From Bradyrhizobium elkanii WSM2783 (GTDB lineage: Bacteria > Pseudomonadota > Alphaproteobacteria > Rhizobiales > Xanthobacteraceae), in assembly GCF_000472865.1 (NCBI RefSeq), contig NZ_AXAP01000041.1, forward strand, positions 404 through 64,403: 64,000 bases of DNA, read 5' to 3'. Below are positions 45,097 through 53,401 of this stretch, one piece after another. The notes under the pieces were generated by a model. The model was not told the origin of the DNA, ran no database searches, and worked only from the letters and a program-made list of their open reading frames with translations. Each line of letters begins with the position of its first letter. The first letter of the stretch is position 1. Made by a program: the position numbers and the translations under genes.

Positions 45097-45152
45097 GGTC
45101 ATGATCCGATTGGACGGAATCGGATCATGACCTCATCTTTTTGTTTGAGCAT
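45097..45152. repeat. Palindromic repeat, inverted copy of part of 14579-14677
   Basis: GGTCATGATCCGATT and AATCGGATCATGACC are perfect 15-bp arms around GGACGG or a 6-base core (45097-45132). The following CTCATCTTTTTGTTTGAGCA is the reverse complement of the 14620-14645 junction. It lies 17 bp before the LtrA start. Confidence 0.8.
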
Positions 45153-45168
45153 GCTGTAGGGGGCACCG

Positions 45169-46371
45169 ATGGCTGCGGAGAACCGACGCGGCGCGATGTT
45201 TCGCGTCGTCGTGCCACATCAGCATAGCCGCGTCACCTATGTCGAACTGTTCTTCGATCTGGTGTTCGTGTTCGCGGTCACGCAGATCTCGCACACGCTG
45301 CTGCATCATTTCACGCCGATCGGCGCGGTCCAGGTCACGCTGCTGTTCCTCGCGGTCTGGTGGGTCTGGGTCTTCACGGCCTGGGTAACCAACTGGCTCA
45401 ATCCGGAACTGACGCCGGTCCGCATCCTCTTGTTCGTGATGATGCTCGGCGGCCTCGTGCTGTCGACCACGATTCCGACGGCCTTTGAAGGCCGCGGCCT
45501 GTGGTTTGCCATCGCCTATGTGGTGATGCAGGTCGGGCGTACCGCCTTCTGGTTCGTCTCCACGCCGCGTCACTGGACGGCGGTGCGCCACAATGCCATC
45601 CGCATCCTGGCCTGGCTCTCCACGTCCGCCGTGTTCTGGATCCTCGGCGGCCTTGCCGAGGGTGAGTCCCGGTTATGGCTGTGGATCATCGCGGTCGTGA
45701 TCGAATATGTCTCGCCGGCAGCGCGGTTCTGGATCCCGGGGTTGGGGCCGTCATCGCTCGAGGCTTGGGCGGTCGAAGGCGGCCATATGGCCGAGCGCTG
45801 CGCCCTTTTCATCATCATCGCGCTCGGCGAGGCTGTTGTCGTCAACGGCGCGACCTTTGCCGAGCTGAGCTGGACCACCGGAATCGTGCTGGCCTTCGTG
45901 TCCTCGCTGGTCGGCAGCATCGCGATGTGGTGGATCTACTTCCACAAGGGCGCCGAGGCCGGCTCAGAACTGATCTCGACATCGGCCGAATCAGGGAAAC
46001 TGGCGCGCCTTGCCTACACTTATCTGCACATGCCGATCGTCGCCGGCATCATCCTGACGGCGGTGTCGGACGAGTTGGTGCTGAAGCATCCCAGCGGTCA
46101 TTCCGATCTCAAGACAATCTTGAGCACGATCGGCGGCCCGCTTCTGTTCCTGGTCGGGACGATCCTGTTCAAGCTGTCGATCCGGGGCTTTCTGCAGCTG
46201 TCCCACATCGGCGGCATCCTCGCGCTGCTCGTGCTGGGCTGGTTTGCAAGCGAGCTGTCGCCGCTATGGCTCTCGCTCCTCACGACCGCGATCCTGATCT
46301 TGGTCGCGGTGTGGGAATCGGTGTCGCTGGGCTCGGCTTCGGAAGCTCATTCCGAAGCCACCAGCGCATGA
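45169..46371 (+). CDS. Low-temperature-requirement protein A (LtrA) family membrane protein
   Basis: A 400-residue inner-membrane protein with about ten to twelve hydrophobic segments. The LtrA signature VTYVELFFDLVFVFAVTQIS is at about residues 22-41, with H-rich HTLLHHF after it, and AERCALFIIIALGEAVVVNG in the centre. Named after a Listeria gene needed for growth in the cold; molecular function unknown. The ATG at 45169 follows GGGGGC. Its last 25 bp overlap the 3' end of egtD on the other strand. It sits between bolA and the ergothioneine genes. Confidence 0.9.
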   Translation: MAAENRRGAMFRVVVPHQHSRVTYVELFFDLVFVFAVTQISHTLLHHFTPIGAVQVTLLFLAVWWVWVFTAWVTNWLNPELTPVRILLFVMMLGGLVLSTTIPTAFEGRGLWFAIAYVVMQVGRTAFWFVSTPRHWTAVRHNAIRILAWLSTSAVFWILGGLAEGESRLWLWIIAVVIEYVSPAARFWIPGLGPSSLEAWAVEGGHMAERCALFIIIALGEAVVVNGATFAELSWTTGIVLAFVSSLVGSIAMWWIYFHKGAEAGSELISTSAESGKLARLAYTYLHMPIVAGIILTAVSDELVLKHPSGHSDLKTILSTIGGPLLFLVGTILFKLSIRGFLQLSHIGGILALLVLGWFASELSPLWLSLLTTAILILVAVWESVSLGSASEAHSEATSA

Positions 46372-47318
46372 ACCGAGAACATTTTTGCCGCATCGGTCCA
46401 GGACTGCCGCACCGTCCAGCCCGAGCTTCGGGCCAGCTCCGTGAACCGTTCCAGCGAATATTTGTAGCTGTTCTCGGTGTGAATGCTCTCGCCGGGTCGG
46501 AACGAAAAGGTGTTGCCGAGGACCCGTACGCTCTGCGCCTTGCGGCTGATCAGGTGCATCTCGATCCGGTGGCGGTCGCGGTTGTAGATCGAGCGATGGG
46601 AGAAGGCGGAGAGATCGAAATTGCCGCCGAGTTCGCGGTTGATCCGCACCAGCACATTCAGATTGAAGCGCGCCGTGACGCCGGCTGAATCATTATAGGC
46701 GTTGTACAGCACGCGCTCGTCTTTCTCGAGGTCGACGCCGATGATCATCTGCGCGCCCGCACCTAAGATTTCGCGCGCGGTGCGCAGGAGATCGGTGGCT
46801 TCGTGAGGCTCGAAATTGCCGATCGTCGATCCCGGGAAGAAGCCGACTTTCGGCATCTCGGCGATCTCGGCCGGCAGCGTGAACGGGGCGGTGAAGTCGG
46901 CCGCGACCGGATAAACGCGCAGGCCGGGAAAGTCCTTGCGGAGGCCTTCCGCCTGCGCATTCAGGAAATCGCCTGATATGTCGACGGGCACGTAGGCGCC
47001 GAATTCGCAGTGCTCGAGCAACAGGCGCACCTTGGTGGTCGCACCCGCGCCGAACTCGACCAGCGCGGCGCCCGCAGGGATGATCGCGGCGATCTCGGCC
47101 CCGCGATCGCGCAAGATGCCGAGCTCGGTGCGGGTCGGGTAGTATTCCGGCAGCACCGTGATCTGCTCGAAGAGCTCCGAGCCTGTCGCGTCATAGAAAT
47201 ATTTCGGCGACAGGTGCTTGGGATGTTGCGCGAGATGTCCGATGACATCTTCGGCAAAGGCTGCGGTCTGTTCGTCAAAGGCATAGGCCTTGGCTAAAGC
47301 GCGGGTATGCACATTCAT
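46347..47318 (-). CDS. egtD: L-histidine N-alpha-methyltransferase EgtD
   Basis: A 323-residue SAM-dependent enzyme that trimethylates histidine to hercynine, the first step of ergothioneine synthesis. Conserved parts: HLSPKYFYDATGSELFEQIT, LPEYYPTRTELGIL (Tyr of the histidine pocket), VEFGAGATTKVRLLL (SAM loop), MIIGVDLEKDERVLYNAYND and the C-terminal FSFRPGESIHTENSYKYS. Length is standard. GGAGAG precedes the ATG at 47318. It lies 109 bp downstream of egtB with a repeat element in the gap, probably in one transcription unit. Confidence 0.95.
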   Translation of the reverse strand: MNVHTRALAKAYAFDEQTAAFAEDVIGHLAQHPKHLSPKYFYDATGSELFEQITVLPEYYPTRTELGILRDRGAEIAAIIPAGAALVEFGAGATTKVRLLLEHCEFGAYVPVDISGDFLNAQAEGLRKDFPGLRVYPVAADFTAPFTLPAEIAEMPKVGFFPGSTIGNFEPHEATDLLRTAREILGAGAQMIIGVDLEKDERVLYNAYNDSAGVTARFNLNVLVRINRELGGNFDLSAFSHRSIYNRDRHRIEMHLISRKAQSVRVLGNTFSFRPGESIHTENSYKYSLERFTELARSSGWTVRQSWTDAAKMFSVHALVASE

Positions 47319-47371
47319 GATACTCTCCTGAACGCGCCTTCCCGCGCGCTATGATTTTTGGTTGTTTTTGC

Positions 47372-47416
47372 GCATGATCGTTTCGGAAAACCGGCATCCG
47401 CCTTTCCGGATCATGC
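47372..47416. repeat. Palindromic repeat (GCATGATC...GATCATGC)
   Basis: GCATGATCGTTTCGGAAAAC, then CGGCATCCGCCTTTCCGGATCATGC. A diverged relative of the 4215-4263 and 14579-14627 elements. It occupies the egtB-egtD spacer. Confidence 0.7.
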
Positions 47417-47427
47417 TTGAGAACCGA

Positions 47428-48681
47428 TCAGGCGTAATCTGCGAGCCGTAATCCCGTGAATTGCCAGCGGTGGTGCGGATAAAAGAAGTTGCGATAGGTG
47501 ATACGGCTGTGACCGTTCGGAGTTGCAAGCGAGGAGCCGCGCAGCACCAATTGATTGACCATGAACTTGCCGTTGTACTCGCCGAGCGCGCCCTCGATCG
47601 CCCGATAGCCGGGATAGGGTGAATAGGAGGAGCGGGTCCACTGCCAGACGATGCCGAAGGCGTCGTTGAGCTGCCCGGCGCGCGCGGCGACCTCCCATTC
47701 CATCTCGGTCGGCAGGTGCTTGCCGGCCCAGCGGGCGAAAGCGTCGGCCTCGTAATAACTGACGTGGGAGACCGGAGCTGCCGGATCGATCGGCTGCAGT
47801 CCGCCCAAGGTCATGATCTGCCATTGGCCGTCGACGTTGCGCCAGTGGCCGGGCGCGTCCCAGCCTTCCTTTTCGACGGTCGCAAAACCGTCCATCAGCC
47901 ACAGCGTCGCTGTCGAATAGCCGCCGTCCTTGATGAAGGCGAGCCACTCCGCGTTGGTCACGAGATTCCGCGCCAATTTGACCGGGCCGACCAGGGCGCG
48001 ATGCGCCGGCTTTTCATTGTCGAAATGAAAGCTGTCGTCCGCATGCCCGATGGTGTGGATGCCCTCGTTCAGCGTCACCCATTCCTCGCCGCTGCGGTTA
48101 GAGGCCGGAAAGCGCCAGGCCGGATCGTATGCCGGTGGGATCGGGTTCTGCGCGAAGGCATGCAGGATGTCGGTCCACATCAGTTCCTGATGCTGCTGTT
48201 CGTGATTGAGTCCGACCTCGACCAACGGGACCAGCTTGGCCAGCTTCTCCTCACCCGCAGCCCTGAAGAATTTCACCACGGCATCGTCGACATAGCGGCG
48301 ATAGGCGGTGACTTCATCGGCACTTGGCCGGGTCAGATGACCGCGCTGGGCGCGGGCATGGCGAGGGCCGGCGCTGACATAATAGGAATTGAAGAGATAG
48401 GCGTAATCGGGATGGAAAGGCTTGTAGCCGTGCTGGTGCTCGCCGAGCAGAAACTGCTCGAAGAACCAGGTGGTATGGGCGCGGTGCCACTTTGCTGGGC
48501 TCGCGTCCGGCATGGACTGGATCAGTTGGTCCTCCGCGGACAGGGGAGCGGCCCGGCGTTCAGTTTCATCCCGCACCGCGAGAAACGCCTCCACCAGACC
48601 CCGGGACAGGGGACCGGAATCAGAAGCGCGTGATGGGGAAGGGGTGGCAAGGGTGGCGGCAGCGGATGCTGGTTTCGTCAC
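47428..48681 (-). CDS. egtB: Ergothioneine biosynthesis protein EgtB (hercynine sulfoxide synthase type)
   Basis: A non-heme-iron sulfoxide synthase that couples hercynine to a thiol donor. The N-terminal DinB-like part supplies iron ligands: HRAHTTWFFEQFLLG, and LNHEQQHQELMWTDILHA with the HxxxH pattern. A formylglycine-generating-enzyme-like domain follows (LPTEMEWEVAARAG, FGIVWQWTRSSYSPYPGY, and LVLRGSS near the C-terminus). It ends FTGLRLADYA. The start is ambiguous: GTG 48681 has GGAG at good spacing and is used here; TTG 48720 is also open. egtA, egtC and egtE are not nearby. Confidence 0.93.
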   Translation of the reverse strand: MTKPASAAATLATPSPSRASDSGPLSRGLVEAFLAVRDETERRAAPLSAEDQLIQSMPDASPAKWHRAHTTWFFEQFLLGEHQHGYKPFHPDYAYLFNSYYVSAGPRHARAQRGHLTRPSADEVTAYRRYVDDAVVKFFRAAGEEKLAKLVPLVEVGLNHEQQHQELMWTDILHAFAQNPIPPAYDPAWRFPASNRSGEEWVTLNEGIHTIGHADDSFHFDNEKPAHRALVGPVKLARNLVTNAEWLAFIKDGGYSTATLWLMDGFATVEKEGWDAPGHWRNVDGQWQIMTLGGLQPIDPAAPVSHVSYYEADAFARWAGKHLPTEMEWEVAARAGQLNDAFGIVWQWTRSSYSPYPGYRAIEGALGEYNGKFMVNQLVLRGSSLATPNGHSRITYRNFFYPHHRWQFTGLRLADYA

Positions 48682-48983
48682 GGGTGTCTCCGAATGCTGG
48701 AGAGAACGTTGCTCTGCCAAACTGGTTCCCTACGGACAGTCCGTCCTAGATAGGGGCTCCCGTTCGGGAAAAAAGCCTCCCGGGGCCATGATATTAGTGT
48801 CGTCAGACTATGGACCCGGAGCCCGGCCGCCGCCCGAAAAGGGCCTCATGCATGCCAGCCCACCGCCATTTTGCTTTGGATGCACAACGGTTTGGGCTAC
48901 ATATATAGGTAGTCGCGGGGTAAGCGGGTCGAGCCGGCCCACCAGCAAAGCCGCAAGGGGCGGAGCCCCAAAGGGAAACGAAA
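48682..48983. other. Intergenic region between egtB and grxD
   Basis: Divergent promoter region of about 300 bp (about 260 if egtB starts at 48720). No gene or repeat recognised. Just before grxD there is GGGGCGGAGCCCC, a small GC hairpin, followed by AAAGGGAAACG as ribosome site. Confidence 0.4.
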
Positions 48984-49316
48984 ATGAGCATCGAACAATT
49001 CATCGACAACGAAGTGAAGTCGAACGACGTCGTGCTGTTCATGAAGGGCACGCCGCAATTTCCGCAGTGCGGTTTCTCCGGCCAGGTGGTGCAGATCCTC
49101 GACCACATCGGCGTCGGCTATAAGGGCTTGAACGTGCTGGAGTCCGCCGAGCTGCGCGACGGCATCAAGGTCTATTCGAACTGGCCGACCATTCCCCAGC
49201 TCTACGTGAAGGGCGAGTTCGTCGGCGGCTGCGACATCATCCGCGAGATGTTCCAGGCCGGCGAGCTGCAGCAGCTTTTCGCCGACAAGGGCGTTCCGGT
49301 CGGCGCCGCCGCCTGA
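48984..49316 (+). CDS. grxD: Monothiol glutaredoxin, CGFS type (Grx4/GrxD)
   Basis: A 110-residue glutaredoxin with the single-cysteine active site CGFS in FPQCGFSGQVV, the KGTPQFP glutathione-site motif and WPTIPQLYVKGEFVGGCDII. It binds a [2Fe-2S] cluster with glutathione and acts in Fe-S delivery, often as a heterodimer with BolA (encoded at 44840). ATG at 48984. A macro-domain gene follows 5 bp after its stop, probably co-transcribed. Confidence 0.96.
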   Translation: MSIEQFIDNEVKSNDVVLFMKGTPQFPQCGFSGQVVQILDHIGVGYKGLNVLESAELRDGIKVYSNWPTIPQLYVKGEFVGGCDIIREMFQAGELQQLFADKGVPVGAAA

Positions 49317-49321
49317 GCCTG

Positions 49322-49867
49322 ATGGCGCGCCAATTCGGCAACGCGTGCCTCGAAGTCATCGTTGCCGACATCACCACGTTACGCGTTGACGCCATCGTCA
49401 ACGCGGCCAATTCGTCCCTCCTGGGTGGAGGCGGTGTCGATGGCGCGATCCATCGCGCCGCCGGACCCGAATTGCTCGCCGAGTGCCGCTCCTTGCGCGG
49501 CTGTGCGACCGGCGATGCCAAGATCACACATGGTTATCGGCTTCCCGCCCGGCATGTGATCCACGCCGTTGGCCCGGTCTGGCACGGCGGCGGCCAAGGC
49601 GAGGATGGATTGCTCGCCTCCTGCTATCGCCGCGCGCTCGAGCTCTGTCAGGCGAACGGGCTTGCCACATTGGCGTTTCCGGCCATTTCGACTGGTGTCT
49701 ATCGCTTCCCCGCCGACCGTGCCGCCGGGATTTCGGTTGGGGCGGTCGCGGAGGGACTTAGCTATGCGCCGGCGGTCAACCGGGTGATCTTCTGCTGCTT
49801 CTCCGAGGCCAGCGCCCGGCTGCATGAGCAGGCTTTGGCCGGCCTTGACGGCCCTTGTGCTGGTTGA
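49322..49867 (+). CDS. Macro-domain protein (ADP-ribose/O-acetyl-ADP-ribose hydrolase-like)
   Basis: A 181-residue single macro domain. The ADP-ribose loop VDAIVNAANSSLLGGGGVDG is at about 23-42, followed by AIHRAAGPELL, ATGDAKITHGYRLPA, and FPAISTGVYRFP for the second loop. These match the MacroD/YmdB class that removes acetyl from O-acetyl-ADP-ribose or ADP-ribose from proteins. ATG at 49322, 5 bp after grxD. The link to grxD is positional only. Cytoplasmic. Confidence 0.92.
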   Translation: MARQFGNACLEVIVADITTLRVDAIVNAANSSLLGGGGVDGAIHRAAGPELLAECRSLRGCATGDAKITHGYRLPARHVIHAVGPVWHGGGQGEDGLLASCYRRALELCQANGLATLAFPAISTGVYRFPADRAAGISVGAVAEGLSYAPAVNRVIFCCFSEASARLHEQALAGLDGPCAG

Positions 49868-49910
49868 CGCGCCGCCGCTACACTCCCTGTCGAATTCGGG
49901 AGGGGTCCAA

Positions 49911-51194
49911 ATGAATTCGTTTAAATCGCTGCGCCTGCTGGCGACAGGCGCGCTGATGCTTGTTGCATGGCCTGCCGCTGCTGCGGAAGAAACCTTCGAT
50001 ATTCCTGCAGGCGCGCATTTCAACCAGGACAAGCTTGCGAAGATCGGGGCGTTCTTCGACAACGAGGTGGCGACCGGAAAAATCCCGGGCGCGATCGTCC
50101 TGATCCAGCAGCATGGCAAGCCGGTCTATCACCAGTCCTTCGGCGTGCAGGACGTGGCGAGCAAGGCGCCGATCACCGACAAGACGATCTTCCGCCTGTT
50201 TTCGATGACGAAGGCGATCACCGCCGTCGTCTCGGTGCAGCTCCTCCAGGAGGGCAAGTTCAAGCTGGATGATCCGGTTGCGAAATACATCCCGTCCTTC
50301 GCTAATGTGAAAGTCGGCGTCGAGAAGAAGAACGAGGACGGCAGCAAGACGCTCGAACTGGTGCCGCCGGACCGGCCGATGACCGTGCTCGACCTGATGC
50401 GCCACACCTCCGGCATCACCTATGGCTTCTATGGCGACAGCCTGGTGCGCAAGGCCTATGCATCCTCCAATCTCTATGCCGGCGATTTCGATCTTGCCGA
50501 ATTCGCCGAGCGGATCGCCAAGCTGCCGCTGCACAATCAGCCGGGCGCGCTCTGGCAATACGGCCACTCCACCGATGTGCTGGCGCGCATCATGGAGATC
50601 GTGTCCGGCAAGCCGCTGCTCGCGATCGAGCGCGAGAAGCTGCTCGATCCGCTCGGTATGAACGACACCCGCTTCCTCGTCATCGATCCGGAGAAGCAGA
50701 AGCTGCTGGCGCTCCCGATGCCGAACGACAGCGATTTCCGGGTCGGCCGCATCAACGATCCGACCGTTGTCAAGAAAATGGAGTTTGCCAGCGGCGGCAT
50801 GGTCTCGACCATGGCAGATTTCTCCCGGTTTGCGCAGATGCTGCTCAATGGCGGCACGTTCGATGGCCGGACCTATCTGACCCCCGAGGCCTTCAAGCAG
50901 CTGACGACCGATCAGGTCGGTCCCGGCTCGGGAGTGGGGCGGGATTACTTCTATTTTCCCGGCGATGGCTTTGGCTTCGGCCTCGGGCTCGCGGTTCGGA
51001 CCGATCCTGGCAACGCAAAGCCGCCACCACCGGGCTCGCTGGGCGAACTGAAATGGGACGGCGCCAGCGGTTGCTATTTCGTGATCGACCGCAAGCAGGA
51101 TATGTTTTTCGTGCTCCTGGAGCAGACGCCGACCGAGCGGCAACGTATCCAGCGAACGCTGAAGCAGCTCGTCTATGAAGCGATGGAGAACTGA
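49911..51194 (+). CDS. Serine hydrolase, beta-lactamase/esterase family (exported)
   Basis: A 427-residue protein of the class C beta-lactamase/penicillin-binding-like esterase family. Signal peptide about 1-24 (ends AAAAEE). The nucleophile SxxK is FRLFSMTKAITAVV, the YxN equivalent is in LWQYGHSTDVLARIM, and a G-rich C-terminal strand contains the HTG-equivalent region (LKWDGASGCYFVID, where Gly replaces the usual His-Thr). Thus it is more likely an esterase or peptidase than a lactamase. GGGAGGGG precedes the ATG at 49911. A truncated paralogue follows at once. Confidence 0.9.
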   Translation: MNSFKSLRLLATGALMLVAWPAAAAEETFDIPAGAHFNQDKLAKIGAFFDNEVATGKIPGAIVLIQQHGKPVYHQSFGVQDVASKAPITDKTIFRLFSMTKAITAVVSVQLLQEGKFKLDDPVAKYIPSFANVKVGVEKKNEDGSKTLELVPPDRPMTVLDLMRHTSGITYGFYGDSLVRKAYASSNLYAGDFDLAEFAERIAKLPLHNQPGALWQYGHSTDVLARIMEIVSGKPLLAIEREKLLDPLGMNDTRFLVIDPEKQKLLALPMPNDSDFRVGRINDPTVVKKMEFASGGMVSTMADFSRFAQMLLNGGTFDGRTYLTPEAFKQLTTDQVGPGSGVGRDYFYFPGDGFGFGLGLAVRTDPGNAKPPPPGSLGELKWDGASGCYFVIDRKQDMFFVLLEQTPTERQRIQRTLKQLVYEAMEN

Positions 51195-51223
51195 AGCCTT
51201 TCCGCGCCGCCTCGTTCTCGTGG

Positions 51224-51304
51224 CGGCGCTCGCGCGCATCAGCGACTACATCAAGAACGAGATCGCGACCGGCAAGATTCCCGGCGCGATCCTCTTGGTC
51301 CAGC
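51224..51304 (+). pseudogene. Stump of a second serine hydrolase gene
   Basis: After the intact hydrolase, one frame reads LARISDYIKNEIATGKIPGA, then ILLVQR. This matches the corresponding part of the upstream protein (LAKIGAFFDNEVATGKIPGA, then IVLIQQ) and ends abruptly where a palindromic repeat begins at 51305. Only about 27 residues remain. It seems to be what is left of a tandem duplicate or paralogue lost by deletion or repeat insertion. Confidence 0.75.
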
Positions 51305-51339
51305 GTAGCCCGGATTTCGCTGCGCTCCATCCGGGCTAC
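51305..51339. repeat. Palindromic repeat (GTAGCCCGGAT...ATCCGGGCTAC)
   Basis: GTAGCCCGGATTTCGCTGCG, then CTCCATCCGGGCTAC, forms a stem of about 10 bp with a small loop. It lies between the hydrolase stump and the threonine aldolase stop codon. Same family as 25365-25454 and 42141-42175. Confidence 0.8.
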
Positions 51340-51343
51340 AGAT

Positions 51344-52411
51344 CTACGCTCCGCGCACGATTTCCCGCACCAATCCGACCGTTTCCTCGATCATGCCGGC
51401 CGTCACGTCGAGATGTGTGCAGGCCCTGATGCGACCGTCCATCATCGCGAGCAGGACGCCGCGTTTGCCTAGTTCGGCGACCATGTTGTCGCCGGAGACG
51501 CCCGCACCATCGGGCTTGAAGAAGACGAGATTGGTTTCCGGCTGTTGCACCTCAATGCCCGCGATCTGCGACAGCCCGCGCGCCAGCGCCCTGGCATTGG
51601 CGTGATCGTTGGCGAGGCGGTCGACGTGATGGTCGAGCGCATAGGTGCAGGCGGCGGCGCAGATGCCGGCCTGGCGCATGGAGCCGCCGAGGCGCTGCTT
51701 CCATCGCCACACCTCGTCGATGAAATCGCTGCTGCCCGCGATGACGCCGCCGATCGGCGCGCCCAGTCCTTTCGAGAAATCGATCCAGGCGGAATCCCAA
51801 CCTGCGGCCATGTCGCGTGCGGAGATGCCGGTAGCAACGCAGGCGTTGAGCAGGCGGGCGCCGTCCATATGGGTGGCAAGCCCGTGGGCTTTTGCGATAC
51901 TGACGATCTCGTCGAGATCGGCCTTCTTCCAGATCGTGCCGCCGCCGATGTTGGCGGTCTGCTCGACGCTGACCAGCACCTGCGGCGGCTGGTAGCGCGA
52001 GCGCGGATGCAGTGCCGCGCGGAACGTCTCCGGCGCGAACTGGCCGTCGTCGCCGGGCAGAGGTGTGATCTGGAAGCCGCCGAGCGCGGCATGCGCGCCG
52101 CCTTCACGGGCGATGATATGGGCGGTAGCATGCGCCAGGATTTCATCGCCGGGCCGGCAGTAAGCGAGCGTTGCGGCGACGTTGCACATCGTGCCCGAGG
52201 GCATGAACACCGCAGCTTCCTTGCCGAGCAGGTCGGCAACGCGCTCGCAGAGCAGATTCACGCTCGGATCGTCGCCGATCTGCTCATCGCCGACCTCAGC
52301 CCGCGCCATCGCCTCGCGCATCGCCGGCGTGGGACGTGTTTGGGTGTCGGATAAAAGATTGATGCGGACGGGCGGAGCCTTGGGATCGCGCGGGGCAGGG
52401 GTGTAGGACAT
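51344..52411 (-). CDS. Threonine aldolase family PLP enzyme
   Basis: A 355-residue fold-type I PLP enzyme cleaving L-threonine or related beta-hydroxy amino acids to glycine plus an aldehyde. INLLSDTQTRPTPAMREAMA is the conserved start, with VGDEQIGDDPSVN, FMPSGTMCNVAATLA, HMDGARLLNACVATG and the PLP-Lys in IDFSKGLGAPIGG. The ATG at 52411 is used; the longer reading to 52519 is translated from a repeat element and is not protein-like. Cytoplasmic, alone on its strand before rpsD. Confidence 0.92.
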   Translation of the reverse strand: MSYTPAPRDPKAPPVRINLLSDTQTRPTPAMREAMARAEVGDEQIGDDPSVNLLCERVADLLGKEAAVFMPSGTMCNVAATLAYCRPGDEILAHATAHIIAREGGAHAALGGFQITPLPGDDGQFAPETFRAALHPRSRYQPPQVLVSVEQTANIGGGTIWKKADLDEIVSIAKAHGLATHMDGARLLNACVATGISARDMAAGWDSAWIDFSKGLGAPIGGVIAGSSDFIDEVWRWKQRLGGSMRQAGICAAACTYALDHHVDRLANDHANARALARGLSQIAGIEVQQPETNLVFFKPDGAGVSGDNMVAELGKRGVLLAMMDGRIRACTHLDVTAGMIEETVGLVREIVRGA

Positions 52412-52432
52412 GGCTTTTCTCTTCACTGACCG

Positions 52433-52517
52433 CGTCATGGCCAGGCTTGTCCCGGCCATCCACGTTCTTCGTTCCGCGATGACCATAAGGTCGTGGATAT
52501 CAGGGACAAGCCCGGGC
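52433..52517. repeat. Palindromic repeat (CATGGCC/GCCCGGGC family)
   Basis: GTCATGGCCAGGCTTGTCCC, then GGCCATCCACG, on the left and CGTGGATATCAGGGACAAGC on the right. Same family as 32015-32100 and 44202-44288, with arms partly diverged. It lies between the threonine aldolase start and the rpsD terminator. Confidence 0.7.
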
Positions 52518-52520
52518 AAA

Positions 52521-52548
52521 CAAAAAGGCCCCGGGATCCCGGGGCCTT
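52521..52548 (-). terminator. Rho-independent terminator of rpsD
   Basis: AAGGCCCCGGGATCCCGGGG, then CCTT, is a perfect 24-bp palindrome at 52525-52548. Read on the minus strand it is followed by TTTTTG. It lies 24 bp after the rpsD stop, so its position and shape fit a strong intrinsic terminator. Confidence 0.9.
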
Positions 52549-52572
52549 CGATACCTCGAACTTTCCGTCCGA

Positions 52573-53190
52573 TCAGCGCGAATAGAATTCGACGATCAGA
52601 TGCGGCTCCATCTGCACCGGGAACGGCACATCAGACAGGCCGGGAATGCGGATGAACTTCGCGGTCATCTTGCCGTGATCAACCTCGATGAAGTCGGGCA
52701 CGTCGCGCTCGGGAAGCTGCGAGGCTTCCAGCACGGTCACGAGCTGCTTGGAGGCTTCCTTGACCTCGATCACGTCGCCGAGCTTGAGGCGGTAGCTGCC
52801 GATGTTGACGCGGCGGCCGTTCACCTTGATGTGGCCGTGGTTGATGAACTGGCGGGCGGCGAACATCGTGGGCACGAACTTGGCGCGGTACACGACGGTG
52901 TCGAGACGGCGCTCGAGCAGGCCGATCAGGTTCTCACCGGTGTCGCCCTTCAGGCGGCCGGCTTCGACGTAGATACCATGGAACTGGCGCTCGGAAATAT
53001 TGGCGTAATAACCTTTAAGCTTCTGCTTGGCGCGGAGCTGCACGCCGAAGTCGGAGAGCTTGCCCTTGCGGCGCTGGCCATGCTGGCCGGGGCCGTATTC
53101 GCGGCGGTTCACAGGGCTCTTCGGGCGGCCCCAGATATTCTGGCCCATGCGGCGATCGATCTTGTATTTCGCCTCACTGCGCTTTGTCAT
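52573..53190 (-). CDS. rpsD: 30S ribosomal protein S4
   Basis: A 205-residue primary 16S rRNA-binding protein needed for 30S assembly and decoding accuracy. It begins MTKRSEAKYKIDRRMGQNIW, followed by REYGPGQHGQRRKGKLSDFG, the S4 domain ERRLDTVVYRAKFVPTMFAA and HGHIKVNGRRVNIGSYRL. It ends HLIVEFYSR. This is the normal alphaproteobacterial length. It is alone here, not in the alpha operon, as usual for this class. A perfect terminator follows. ATG at 53190. Confidence 0.98.
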   Translation of the reverse strand: MTKRSEAKYKIDRRMGQNIWGRPKSPVNRREYGPGQHGQRRKGKLSDFGVQLRAKQKLKGYYANISERQFHGIYVEAGRLKGDTGENLIGLLERRLDTVVYRAKFVPTMFAARQFINHGHIKVNGRRVNIGSYRLKLGDVIEVKEASKQLVTVLEASQLPERDVPDFIEVDHGKMTAKFIRIPGLSDVPFPVQMEPHLIVEFYSR

Positions 53191-53401
53191 CGCGGTCCTC
53201 TTCAGGTCAAAGTTGGGTTTGAGGAGACGCGCCCTCCTGTGCAGCCTGCCATGTGGCCGGTGCCGACAGGTCCGCCTCGAAAGCTCGAGGACGAACCACG
53301 GGTCGCGAAACGCTTCGCGGGCCGAAACCGGCCCGCGAGCAGGGGGCTTTTAGGGGAAAGATGGCCGTCCTGTCAACGAAAGAGGTGGCTTTTTAGTGCT
53401 G

